Assembly: GCF_965278975.1 (NCBI RefSeq)
Contig: NZ_OZ257126.1
Span: 1,178,001 to 1,242,000 of the forward strand
DNA from: Ferrovibrio sp965278975
GTDB taxonomy: Bacteria; Pseudomonadota; Alphaproteobacteria; Ferrovibrionales; Ferrovibrionaceae
Reading direction: 5' to 3'
DNA length: 64,000 nucleotides
The translations under genes were made by a program, and so were the position numbers. The notes under the pieces are model-generated. The model was not told the origin of the DNA. It searched no databases and worked only from the letters and a program-made list of their open reading frames with translations. Positions 42,836 to 50,902 of this stretch are shown here, piece by piece (the stretch's first letter is position 1; each line of letters opens with the position of its first letter).

Positions 42836-42864
42836 CCTCTTGCCTTCCATAATACGAGGGTTTA

Positions 42865-42896
42865 TCACATTTGCAAATGTGAGATTTACTCACATT
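42865..42896. promoter_or_regulatory. TetR operator, site 2, with overlapping perfect palindrome
   Basis: AATGTGAG-att-TACTCACATT (42876-42896) repeats site 1. It overlaps a perfect 18-base palindrome, TCACATTTGCAAATGTGA (42865-42882), so three TCACATT/AATGTGA half sites lie in 32 bases, 38 bases before the NmrA-like start. Confidence 0.7.
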
Positions 42897-42933
42897 AAGC
42901 CCACCCTTCTCACGTTAAGCATCGGAGACTGCC

Positions 42934-43767
42934 ATGACCCCGCCCAATACCGATACCGCCCCCATCCTGATCCTCGGCGCCAGCGGCAAGACCGGCCGGC
43001 GCGTCGCCGCCCGCCTGCGCCAGCAGGGCATAGCCATCCGCGAAGCCCGCCGCCCGGCTTTCGACTGGCAGCAGCCGGAAACCTGGCCCGCCATGCTGCA
43101 TGGTGCCCGCGCCGCCTATATCGCCTTTGCCCCGGACCTCGCCGCGCCGGGCGCCATCGACACCATGGCCGACTTCGCCCGTCAGGCGGCGCTGGCGGGA
43201 TTGCAGCATCTGGTGCTGCTCTCGGGCCGGGGTGAGCCGGAAGCGGAAGCCTGCGAACAGCTGGTGCAGCGCGCCGGTCCGGCCTGGACCATCCTGCGCG
43301 CCAGCTGGTTCATGCAGAATTTCAGCGAGGAATTCCTGCGCGATGCGATCCGCCAGGGCGCCGTGCCGCTGCCGCTGGATGGCGTGCGCGAACCCTTCAT
43401 CGATGCCGAAGATATCGCCGAGGTGGCGGTCGCCGCGCTGCTCGATCCAGCGCGCCATGCCAGCCAGCTCTATGAACTCACCGGCCCGGCGCTGCTGAGC
43501 TTCCCCGGGGCCGTCGCCGCAATCGGCACAATGCTCCAGCGCGATATCGCCTATATCAAGGTACCGATGGAGGAGTATTTTCAGGCGATGGCCGCGCAGG
43601 GTATTCCCGCCGACTACGCGGCGCTGGTGCGCTACCTGTTCACCACAGTGCTGGATGGCCGCAACGAGAACCTAGCCGATGGCGTGCAGCGCGCGCTCGG
43701 CCGGCCGCCGCGCGACTTTACCGCCTTCGGCACGGCGGCAGCGGAGGCTGGGGCCTGGAAAGCCTAG
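42934..43767 (+). CDS. NmrA-like / atypical SDR NAD(P)-binding protein
   Basis: A 277-residue protein of the NmrA/SDR-a5 group. LILGASGKTGRRVAARLRQ is the glycine-rich nucleotide site; LVLLSGRGEPEAE and WTILRASWFMQNFSEEFL are family motifs. Relatives include redox sensors and NADPH-dependent quinone reductases such as QorB. Divergence from a TetR gene with twin operators suggests a response to a reactive or aromatic compound. It ends sharing CTAG with the opposite-strand stop of the TerB gene. Confidence 0.88.
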   Translation: MTPPNTDTAPILILGASGKTGRRVAARLRQQGIAIREARRPAFDWQQPETWPAMLHGARAAYIAFAPDLAAPGAIDTMADFARQAALAGLQHLVLLSGRGEPEAEACEQLVQRAGPAWTILRASWFMQNFSEEFLRDAIRQGAVPLPLDGVREPFIDAEDIAEVAVAALLDPARHASQLYELTGPALLSFPGAVAAIGTMLQRDIAYIKVPMEEYFQAMAAQGIPADYAALVRYLFTTVLDGRNENLADGVQRALGRPPRDFTAFGTAAAEAGAWKA

Positions 43768-44171
43768 CCGCGATAGCGGGCGCGGGCGCCGCGCTCGATG
43801 GCGGCGGCATGGAGACGTTCGACGCCGAGTTCATGGCGCAGCATTTCCAGCCAGCGCAGTTCCGACTGTTCGGCATTGCCATCCACCGCCACGATATCGC
43901 AGGCCAGCGCATAGGCGGTTTCGACGAGATCCGCCGGTATTGCCTCTTTCACCAGGCCAAGGGCGGCAGCAATGCCGTCCTCGTCATCGAGCAGCGCAAC
44001 GCAATCGCCGGTGGCCACGCGCATGGCATCCAGGCTGTAGCCCCGGAATACCGGCAGGCTGCGCACGGCGAAGGAAATCGATTCCAGCTCCGAATCCTTG
44101 ATCCGGCCATCGGCCACGGCGGCAATCACCATGGCGTAGATCATGGCAGCTTGGGGCGAAATCGTCGTCAT
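43764..44171 (-). CDS. TerB-like tellurite resistance family protein
   Basis: A 135-residue helical protein. AMIYAMVIAAVADGRIKDSELESISFAV and AYALACDIVAVDGNAEQSELRWLEMLRHEL are the two TerB half-repeats with acidic residues that bind metal. AGGAG precedes the ATG at 44171. Stand-alone TerB proteins are widespread and not proof of tellurite resistance; no other ter genes are near. Confidence 0.85.
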   Translation of the reverse strand: MTTISPQAAMIYAMVIAAVADGRIKDSELESISFAVRSLPVFRGYSLDAMRVATGDCVALLDDEDGIAAALGLVKEAIPADLVETAYALACDIVAVDGNAEQSELRWLEMLRHELGVERLHAAAIERGARARYRG

Positions 44172-44323
44172 TGCATCTCCTTGGCGTTGCTGCGAACTAT
44201 GCCGGTGGCGCGGTGCCTGAGCAAGGCTCCGGCGCCAAACCCGTGATCCTGCCGCGTGACCGCCGACACAGTAGCGCCGCCGCTTTAAAGCTATGAGACG
44301 CGCCAGCATATCTGGAGGAAACC

Positions 44324-45295
44324 ATGCCGAACCTGTTCCGCCGCGCCGCCATTGCCGGCCTCGCTCTTGTACTTGGCACTGGTGCATTGCTTGCCGGCAT
44401 GATCGCCTTCGGCACCAGCGCACCGCCGCCACCACTGGCCGTGCTGCTGGAACCGGCCATCGCCCAAGCGCGCGCGCAGCAGGGCATGGTGCCGCCGCTG
44501 CTCAGCTTCAAGAGCCGCGATGGCAGCAGCCTGGGCTATCGCCGCTATGACGGCCGCCAGGACGCGGCACTGTTCCTGATCCATGGCTCCACCGGTTCGG
44601 CGGAAGGCATGCACGCCATGGCGGTGGCGCTGAATGAAGCGAACGGTCCCACCGTGATCACGCTGGACATGCGCGGCCACGGCGCCAGCGGCCGGCTGGG
44701 CGATATCGATTTCATCGGCCAGATGGAACAGGACCTGGAAGACGCGCTGGGCCTCGCACCGGCAGGCGCGAAACTCGGCCTGATCGGCTTTTCAGCTGGC
44801 GGCGGCTTCGCGCTGCGCGTTGCCGGCACCAAGCTGGGTGAACGCTTCGAGCGCATCATGCTGCTGGCGCCGATGTTGCATCCACGCTCGCCGACCTATC
44901 GCCAGAATGGCGGCGGCTGGGCCGTGGCCTATCTGCCGCGCCTGATCGCGCTGGCGGTACTGGAGCAATCGGGCCTGCATATCTATCAGCATCTGCCGGT
45001 GCTGGCCTTCGCGCGCCAGGACAGCGCGGGCAAGCCCTATACCTATTCCTTCCGGCTCTGGGCCAATTTCAAGGCGCATGAAGACTATGCCGCCGATTAC
45101 CGCCGCCAGCAGCGCGCGCCGCTGGTGCTGATCGGCGAGCAGGACGAACTCTTCAATGCCACCGCCTATGAACCGGAACTGAAAGCCGTGCGCCCGGATG
45201 CCGAGGTGCGCGTGCTGCCCGGCATCAACCACATCAACCTCAGCCTGCGGCCCGAGGCTTTCGCCGTGATCAAGGCAGAGCTGAAGGGGTTCTGA
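44324..45295 (+). CDS. Membrane-anchored alpha/beta hydrolase
   Basis: A 323-residue hydrolase with an N-terminal hydrophobic anchor (AAIAGLALVLGTGALLAGMIAFG). ALFLIHGSTGSAEGMHAMA is the oxyanion region, GFSAGGGFAL the nucleophile elbow, EQDELFNATAYEP the acid and LPGINHINLSL the histidine. It resembles monoacylglycerol lipase-like enzymes at the inner membrane, facing the periplasm if the anchor is oriented N-in. GGAGG precedes the ATG. It overlaps the DinG-like gene convergently by 26 bases. Confidence 0.88.
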   Translation: MPNLFRRAAIAGLALVLGTGALLAGMIAFGTSAPPPPLAVLLEPAIAQARAQQGMVPPLLSFKSRDGSSLGYRRYDGRQDAALFLIHGSTGSAEGMHAMAVALNEANGPTVITLDMRGHGASGRLGDIDFIGQMEQDLEDALGLAPAGAKLGLIGFSAGGGFALRVAGTKLGERFERIMLLAPMLHPRSPTYRQNGGGWAVAYLPRLIALAVLEQSGLHIYQHLPVLAFARQDSAGKPYTYSFRLWANFKAHEDYAADYRRQQRAPLVLIGEQDELFNATAYEPELKAVRPDAEVRVLPGINHINLSLRPEAFAVIKAELKGF

Positions 45296-48056
45296 TCAGC
45301 GATGCCTGCATGCCGGCGAGGAAGCTGCGCGTCTCGGTGACAGCCTCGGCGATGCCGACGCGGCGCACCTCGACGCTGGATGGAAAAGCCGAGAGCAGGC
45401 GGGTGGGCAATTGCGCATCCAGCACCACGAAGACGCCGAAATCATCGGCGCGGCGCAGCAGCCGGCCGAATGCCTGTTTCAGCTTCAGGCGCGTGAGCAG
45501 ATCGTCATAGGCCTGGCCGCCGAAAGCCGCGCGCCGCGCCTTGTGCAGCAGATCGGGGCGCGGCCAGGGCACGCGGTCGAAGGCAACGAGGCGCAAGGCC
45601 GCGCCCGGTACATCGACGCCATCGCGCATCGCATCGGTGCCGAGCAGGCAGGAATGTTCCTCGGCGCGGAAAATATCCACCAGCGTGCCGTTATCCAGCG
45701 GATCGACATGCTGGGCATAGAGCGCCAGGCCGGCATCGGCCAAAGGCTTGATGATGCGCTTCTGCACCGCGCGCAGCCGGAAGATGGCGGTGAACAAGCC
45801 CAAGCCGCCGCCACCGGCGGCAAGAAACAGCTCGCGATAGGCGGCCGCGACCTGATTGACATCATCGCGCCGCACATCGGTGACGACATAGATGCGCGTG
45901 CGGTTGGCATAGTCGAAAGGCGAAGAGAATGACGCACGCCGCGCCGGCTGCGGCAGATGCCGCGCGCCGGAGCGGATTTCTGCATTCTGCCAGCTCTGTT
46001 CCGGCGCTGCATCGCCGAGCGCCGGATTGAGATCGCGCAACGTGGCCGAGGTCACCGCCACGCCATGGGCGGGTTTCAGCACCGCTTCGGCAAACGGCCG
46101 CATCGGATCAAGCCAATGGCGGTAGAGGCCGAGATCGAGATCGCGGCCATCATCGCGTTCCAGCGCGAACCAGTCGACGAACTCCTTCGGTGTCTCGGTC
46201 TCCAGGCTTTTCAGCATCGCGGCCCAGGCTTCCAGCGTCAGCTTGCGCCGGGTCAGGCCGCGCAAGGCGCCTTCGATGCGGCCACGCGTGGCGCTATCGA
46301 GATCGGCGGTATCATCATCGAGCTTTGCATTCAGCGCCTTGATCAGGGTTGCCATCGGCGCCAGCATCTTCTGCAGGGCGCGGGCGAAATCCGCCGCCGC
46401 TTCCACCAGCCCCGGCAGCGGCTCGCGCGTCGGCGATTCCAGGCCATAGGGGCTGTCCGGCTCGCGGCTGCGCGCCAGCACCTGTTTGCGCGCTTCGGAG
46501 AGGAAACGCTCGCCGATTGCCGGCGGCGCCGCATCTGCGGGCTGTTCCTGCATACGCAGCGCCCAGCCTTCCGCCGGCAGGGCACGCGCCGCTTCCATCA
46601 GGCTGTCCAGCGCCTGGCGGGCCTGGCTGTCCTCGGTGAGCAGATCGCCGATGCGATTGCCAAGGCCTCGCGCGCGGCTGCGGCGCCCGCCTTCCGGCCC
46701 GCGCAGCCAGCGGCGCAGTTCCATGCCTTCCTGGCCCGAAAGATGCGCGGCGAAGGCACCATCGGCGGCCTCGAACAGGTGATGGCCTTCATCGAACACA
46801 TAGCGCAGCGGCCGCGTGCCATCATCCTCGTTGCCGAGCGCAGCCTGGATCATCACCAGGGCATGATTGGCGATCACCATATCGGCGCGGCGCGCCCGGC
46901 GCAGGCCGCGTTCGATGAAGCATTTGCGGTAATGCGGGCAGGCGGCATGAATGCATTCGCCACGCTGATCGGTCAGCCCGAGCGTGCGGCCCCGGCCATG
47001 CAGATCGATCAGCCATGAGGGAAAATCGCCGCCGGCAATATCGCCGTCACGTGTCGACTGCACCCAGCGCGCCACCAGGCCGAGCGCGATGATATCCACG
47101 GGCCGCGCCGCCGCCGACTGGCTCGCATCATCGAGATTGAGCAGGCAGATATAGTTCTCGCGGCCTTTGCGCAGGACAACCTTCACCGCCTTCTCGGTCG
47201 GATTGGGATAGAGCCGGTCGAGTTCACGGTCGAGCTGGCGTTGCAGATTCTTGGTGTAGGTGGAAAGCCACACCGTGCCGCCATTCTTCTCGGCCCAGAT
47301 CGAGGCCGGGGCGATATAGCCGAGCGTCTTGCCGATGCCGGTGCCGGCTTCGCTCAACACCATTTCCGGCATGCCGACCTCGGCGCGCGGCGCGAATGCC
47401 AAAGCAGTCGTGGCGGCATAATCGGCCTGCGCCTCGCGCAATTCGGCGGCATCGCCGAGCAGGCGCTGCAACCGTTCGCGTGCTTCCATCGGCGACACGC
47501 TCTGCGTATCGGGCGGCGGCAGCGGCGCGAAATCGGCCCAGTCCGGCAGATCGCTCCACACATCCAGGCCAAGCCGCGCCGGCACCGGTTCCGGCGCCAT
47601 CGCCTCGATGGCAAACGGCGCCCAGGGCCAGCCGGCGCGCTGCATGGTGGCGGCGATACGCATGACACGGCGCAGCTTGTGCGGATCCATCAGGCGCAAT
47701 TCGCCGAGCAGCTTTTCTGCCGCTTGGCGCAAGGCCGGGGCCAGATCGACAACATTCGACGGCTCAGCCATGCCGACGGCTTCGAGCAGGCCACGCGCCG
47801 TGGGCAGGCAGAAGCGCGCCGGACGCACGAAGGCGAAAAGATCGAGCAGATCGAAGCTCGGAAATGGATTGAGGCCCAGCCTTGCGGCCGTGGCGCGGCC
47901 ATGCACCAGCAGCGGCGGCACGGCCCGGGCGCGGCGCCCGGCGGTTTCGGCATCCAGCTTTTCAGGGCGGGCCTCGGCACCGCCTTCGAGCCAGATCGCG
48001 CCGGCACCATCGGCCACCAGCACCGGCAGCCGCGCCAGCGCCGCCTGCAGGCTCAT
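45270..48056 (-). CDS. DinG/XPD-like ATP-dependent DNA helicase
   Basis: A 928-residue superfamily 2 helicase of the XPD/DinG class that unwinds 5' to 3' and acts on R-loops and forked DNA. An N-terminal extension of about 190 residues precedes motif I (SEAGTGIGKTLGY). The iron-sulphur cysteines are one in ENYICLLNL and three in CIHAACPHYRKC. Motif II is FDEGHH, a variant of DEAH. Motif VI is KLKQAFGRLLRRADD. E. coli DinG is about 716 residues, so this is a longer form. Start MSLQAALARL at 48056, 13 bases after the S24 gene. Confidence 0.92.
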   Translation of the reverse strand: MSLQAALARLPVLVADGAGAIWLEGGAEARPEKLDAETAGRRARAVPPLLVHGRATAARLGLNPFPSFDLLDLFAFVRPARFCLPTARGLLEAVGMAEPSNVVDLAPALRQAAEKLLGELRLMDPHKLRRVMRIAATMQRAGWPWAPFAIEAMAPEPVPARLGLDVWSDLPDWADFAPLPPPDTQSVSPMEARERLQRLLGDAAELREAQADYAATTALAFAPRAEVGMPEMVLSEAGTGIGKTLGYIAPASIWAEKNGGTVWLSTYTKNLQRQLDRELDRLYPNPTEKAVKVVLRKGRENYICLLNLDDASQSAAARPVDIIALGLVARWVQSTRDGDIAGGDFPSWLIDLHGRGRTLGLTDQRGECIHAACPHYRKCFIERGLRRARRADMVIANHALVMIQAALGNEDDGTRPLRYVFDEGHHLFEAADGAFAAHLSGQEGMELRRWLRGPEGGRRSRARGLGNRIGDLLTEDSQARQALDSLMEAARALPAEGWALRMQEQPADAAPPAIGERFLSEARKQVLARSREPDSPYGLESPTREPLPGLVEAAADFARALQKMLAPMATLIKALNAKLDDDTADLDSATRGRIEGALRGLTRRKLTLEAWAAMLKSLETETPKEFVDWFALERDDGRDLDLGLYRHWLDPMRPFAEAVLKPAHGVAVTSATLRDLNPALGDAAPEQSWQNAEIRSGARHLPQPARRASFSSPFDYANRTRIYVVTDVRRDDVNQVAAAYRELFLAAGGGGLGLFTAIFRLRAVQKRIIKPLADAGLALYAQHVDPLDNGTLVDIFRAEEHSCLLGTDAMRDGVDVPGAALRLVAFDRVPWPRPDLLHKARRAAFGGQAYDDLLTRLKLKQAFGRLLRRADDFGVFVVLDAQLPTRLLSAFPSSVEVRRVGIAEAVTETRSFLAGMQASLIRTPSALP

Positions 48057-48069
48057 GATGCGATCAGGC

Positions 48070-48723
48070 TCATTGCGAGGCCCAGACGATGCGATGCATC
48101 CAGGCGATATCGGTGACATCCAGGCTGCGCTCGCCCAGATTCCGCTCGCTCTGGGCCGGATCGAAAGCCGCGAGTTCGACGCGAGTCAGCGTCTTGCGCA
48201 GCAACTGCCGGCAGAGCAATTCGCCATTCAGCCGCCGCAGCACCACGCGGTCGCCACGCCGGGTCGGCGCGCGCGGCGACAGCACCAGCCTGGTGCCATC
48301 GCGGTAGATCGGCAGCAGGCTTTCGCCGCTCACCTCAAGCGCATAGGCGAGATCATCGCCAAGATCGGGGAACGGCTGCCGTTCCCAGCCATTCTGGATC
48401 AGCGGCAGGCCAGCATCATCGAACAGGCCGGGCTGGCTGGCCTGGCTGAAGCCGATCATCGGGATGCGGAAAGCGGCGCCACGGTTGCCACTGGAATCGA
48501 CCAGCACCTCCATGAACTCGCCGATGCTGGCGCCGGTGGCCTCAATCACCTTGGCGATGCTCTCGGTGGAGGGCCAGCGCTGGCGGCCATCCGCCGCTTC
48601 ACGCTTGGAGCGGTTGAAGGTGGTCGGATCAAGCCCTGCCTTGCGCGCCAGGCCCGACGCAGTCAGGCCATAGCGTTCGGCGAGGCCATCGATGGCGGCC
48701 CAGATCGCTTTATGCGTCAACAT
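48070..48723 (-). CDS. S24/LexA-like repressor with an altered protease dyad
   Basis: A 217-residue protein: helix-turn-helix (YGLTASGLARKAGLDPTTFNRSKRE, residues about 18-42) plus an S24 peptidase domain. Ser135 in VSGESLLP is at the nucleophile position. The position normally held by the general-base lysine reads R172 (GELLCRQLLRKT), so self-cleavage may be lost. It is divergent from the prophage remnant and 13 bases ahead of the DinG-like helicase. It could be a phage-type repressor left behind, or a host regulator; which, I cannot tell. Confidence 0.85.
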   Translation of the reverse strand: MLTHKAIWAAIDGLAERYGLTASGLARKAGLDPTTFNRSKREAADGRQRWPSTESIAKVIEATGASIGEFMEVLVDSSGNRGAAFRIPMIGFSQASQPGLFDDAGLPLIQNGWERQPFPDLGDDLAYALEVSGESLLPIYRDGTRLVLSPRAPTRRGDRVVLRRLNGELLCRQLLRKTLTRVELAAFDPAQSERNLGERSLDVTDIAWMHRIVWASQ

Positions 48724-48880
48724 GGGAACATTGTCTTACATTTTGCCGCTTTTGACTATGGGATTGGACCGGGAAATGAGAATTCGCAAGGAAATTACTC
48801 CAAAAAAGCCGTGGTTATCATTCTATGATCGCATATTGTTCTATTTATACACCAATTATCACACCTGCCAGAGCCCCGCA
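48724..48880. other. AT-rich divergent control region at the prophage edge
   Basis: 157 bases much richer in A and T than the flanks, between the S24 gene and the first prophage ORF. It should hold both promoters. Several TATA-like stretches occur (for example TTTATACACC near 48844-48853), but no pair clearly fits a -35/-10 spacing. I saw no clear repressor operator repeats. Confidence 0.5.
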
Positions 48881-49729
48881 ATGTTCCTGCCCCGCCCTGA
48901 TCTAGAGCCGCCGCCGCAGGCGCTTCGTCCGGCTTTGCCGGGGCTATTGCCCGGCCCGGCCAGGGCAGCCGGATCACCCGCACCTCCGGCCACGCCGCCT
49001 CTGGCGGTAGTGGTTTTCGCCGACCAGACCGGGCTGTGGTGGCTGCGCGGACTGAAGCCCGGATTTCGCCATTGCTATGCATTTTACCGCCATTCCGAGG
49101 GCTGGCTGCGGCTTGATCCGCTATCACACCGGCTGGACCTGGACTTTCGCCCGAGCAACGGCGATGTCCTGGCCGATGCCCTGGACCTGGCGGCACGGCT
49201 GCGCCTCGAAGGCCGCCTTGCCCTGACCGTGCCGCTGCGCCCGGCACCGCCCCGCCTGGCACCGCCGCTGCCGTTTTCCTGTGTCGAAGCCGTGAAGCGC
49301 CTATTGGGAATACATAGCTGGATAATATGTACACCATGGCAACTTTTCTTATTTTTAAGAAAATACTCTCTTGACGGTTATTTGATCCTGCATTATACCG
49401 TAGTCAGACAGGAACAAAACGCGTATATCGCGCCACGGTGGCGGGCCTTCCGGGCCTGGATCGGGCACAGCGCAGCCAGGGCGGCAGGCCAGGCCGGCCA
49501 GAGGAGAAAAGCGATGGGTGGCATTTTCAGCAGTCCCAATCCTCCGGCACCGGTAGTGGCGCCGCTGCCGGCCGAGGACCCGGCGGAAGCCGCTGCCCGC
49601 GTTGCCCGCGAGCGCCGCCGCCGCGCCCAGGGCGAAACCATTGCCACCTCCTATCGCGGTGTTGCTGATCTAGCCGCCACTTCGCTGGCCCCCGCTCAGC
49701 CGGCGCGCAAATCCCTGATCGGGGAATGA
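48881..49729 (+). CDS. Prophage ORF: possible permuted papain-like protein running into the next small gene
   Basis: From the ATG at 48881 the frame gives 282 residues. Residues 40-160 look like a small cysteine-hydrolase or transglutaminase-like fold of permuted order: WWLRGLKPGFRHCYAF with His64, then LPFSCVEAVKRLLGIHSWII with Cys134 and TPWQLFLFL. Similar C-V-x-x-V-K-x-x-L-G-I / TP-x-QL patterns occur next to portal genes in podovirus-like prophages. Residues 161-185 come from an AT-rich patch carrying a promoter. The frame has no stop before the conserved small gene at 49514, so a lost stop or replaced 3' end is likely. Confidence 0.5.
   Translation: MFLPRPDLEPPPQALRPALPGLLPGPARAAGSPAPPATPPLAVVVFADQTGLWWLRGLKPGFRHCYAFYRHSEGWLRLDPLSHRLDLDFRPSNGDVLADALDLAARLRLEGRLALTVPLRPAPPRLAPPLPFSCVEAVKRLLGIHSWIICTPWQLFLFLRKYSLDGYLILHYTVVRQEQNAYIAPRWRAFRAWIGHSAARAAGQAGQRRKAMGGIFSSPNPPAPVVAPLPAEDPAEAAARVARERRRRAQGETIATSYRGVADLAATSLAPAQPARKSLIGE
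49371..49399 (+). promoter_or_regulatory. Candidate promoter inside the prophage remnant
   Basis: TTGACG (49371-49376), 17 bases, TATACC (49394-49399), in an AT-rich patch from about 49300 to 49425. It would transcribe the small gene and portal-terminase ORF that follow. Confidence 0.5.
49514..49729 (+). CDS. Small prophage protein upstream of the portal gene
   Basis: A 71-residue protein in the same frame as the preceding ORF, with its own AGGAG site before the ATG. It opens MGGIFSSPNPPAPVVAPLPAED, has a charged middle (EAAARVARERRRRAQGE) and ends ARKSLIGE. Small proteins with an MGG-FSSPxPP start, Arg-rich centre and a K-x-L-L/I-G ending commonly lie directly before portal genes in podovirus-type phages; that is recalled pattern knowledge. 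Its stop overlaps the next start as ATGA. Confidence 0.65.
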   Translation: MGGIFSSPNPPAPVVAPLPAEDPAEAAARVARERRRRAQGETIATSYRGVADLAATSLAPAQPARKSLIGE

Positions 49730-50898
49730 CCATGCTGGCTGCCGCCGATCCGACCACCGACAAGGCAGGGGCGCTGTGCCGCCGCTATGCCGCCGCCAAG
49801 GCCGCCCGCTCGCCTTGGGAAAGCCGCTGGCAGGAATGCTATGCCCTGACCCTGCCGTTGGCTGCGTCTGCCGCAAGCAGCACAAGAACAAATCAGGTAA
49901 ATAACGCTGCCATGCCGCTCTATGACGGCACCGCCGCCGATGCCGTGGACCAGCTGGCCGCCAGCCTGCTGGCCCAGCTTACCCCGCCCTGGTCGCGCTG
50001 GTTCGCCTTCCAGCCCGGCAGTGACCTGGATCCGGCCAGCGCCGGGCCAGGTGCCGGACCAGGCGCCGGACCAGGCGCCGGACCTGTTACCAGCCTGCTG
50101 GATGACGCCTCGCGCCGCGCTCAAGCGCAATTCGACCACTCGAATTTCGTCGTCGAGCTTCTCTTGCAGCCGACCAACAGCATGGAAGGTCGCCTCGATC
50201 CCGCCCTGCTGCGCGGCTATGGCGATGACATCGCAACGCGCGAGGCCGGCGGCCGCCTGGTGTTGAGCCTGGGCGCCACGCGGCTGGTTTCGGCCAGCTG
50301 CTTCTGGGATCCGGCTTTCGGTGCGCCCGAACGCGGCGACAGGAGCGCCGTCGCCGCCCTGTTCAGCGATGCCGAGGGCCGCTACTACCTGCACCGCATC
50401 GCCTATCTCACCCATGATCCGGCGCGGCTCGACGAACAGGACGAAGCCAACCAGCTCTGCGATCAGGTGGCGGCGTTCATGCTGGCGCTGCATCTACCCA
50501 GCATCCGCGTCGAGAGCAATGGCATCGGCAAGTTCCTGCCCAGCCTGCTGCGCGGCGCGCTGAGCCGCAACGGCAGCGGCGCCAGCGTGATCGAGCATGT
50601 CTCGCGCCAGGCAAAACAGGCGCGCATTCTCGCCGCCTTCGATGCCCCGCTGGCCGCCGGCATGCTGCATGCGCATGACAGCGTGCTGGCTTCACCGCTG
50701 ATCATCGAGATGCGCGAATGGCGGCCCGGCAATGCCCGGGCGCGCGATGATGGCCTGGATGCAGTGGCCGGCTGCCTGCTGGCCGAGCCGGTGCGCCTGG
50801 TGCAATCGCCGCGCCCGCGCCGCCAGGATTGGCGCCCGGGCCATGACGCCAACCAGGCCGATACGCAATTCGATCCCCTGCGCAATTCGGAAGGATGA
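49726..50898 (+). CDS. Portal N-terminus fused in frame to terminase nuclease domain (prophage remnant)
   Basis: One uninterrupted frame of 390 residues. Residues 1-145 look like the start of a head-to-tail connector (portal) protein: RYAAAKAARSPWESRWQECYALTLP, LYDGTAADAVDQLAASLLAQLTPPWSRWF, then AQFDHSNFVVEL. From about residue 150 the sequence changes to a terminase large-subunit RNase H-like nuclease: FWDPAFGAPERGDRSAVAAL with Asp195, VESNGIGKFLP with Glu263, and ARDDGLDAVAGCLLAEP with Asp341/Asp342, the expected acidic triad. The ATPase half of the terminase and the rest of the portal are missing. The best reading is an internal deletion that kept frame. A Gly-Pro repeat lies at residues 107-120. 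Confidence 0.7.
   Translation: MTMLAAADPTTDKAGALCRRYAAAKAARSPWESRWQECYALTLPLAASAASSTRTNQVNNAAMPLYDGTAADAVDQLAASLLAQLTPPWSRWFAFQPGSDLDPASAGPGAGPGAGPGAGPVTSLLDDASRRAQAQFDHSNFVVELLLQPTNSMEGRLDPALLRGYGDDIATREAGGRLVLSLGATRLVSASCFWDPAFGAPERGDRSAVAALFSDAEGRYYLHRIAYLTHDPARLDEQDEANQLCDQVAAFMLALHLPSIRVESNGIGKFLPSLLRGALSRNGSGASVIEHVSRQAKQARILAAFDAPLAAGMLHAHDSVLASPLIIEMREWRPGNARARDDGLDAVAGCLLAEPVRLVQSPRPRRQDWRPGHDANQADTQFDPLRNSEG
50047..50082 (+). repeat. 12-base tandem repeat, three units
   Basis: CCAGGTGCCGGA, then CCAGGCGCCGGA twice, encoding a Gly-Ala-Gly-Pro linker in the portal part of the fused ORF. Repeat number may vary between strains. Confidence 0.85.
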
Positions 50899-50902
50899 AA
50901 CC

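Noticed and set aside
43764..44171. TerB as evidence for a tellurite resistance or stress-island system
   Set aside because: It is a lone TerB; no terC, terD, terZ or partner genes lie near it.
45270..48056. FDEGHH in place of DEAH as a defect in the helicase
   Set aside because: Motif II varies in the XPD/DinG group, and the Asp-Glu pair and all other motifs are intact.
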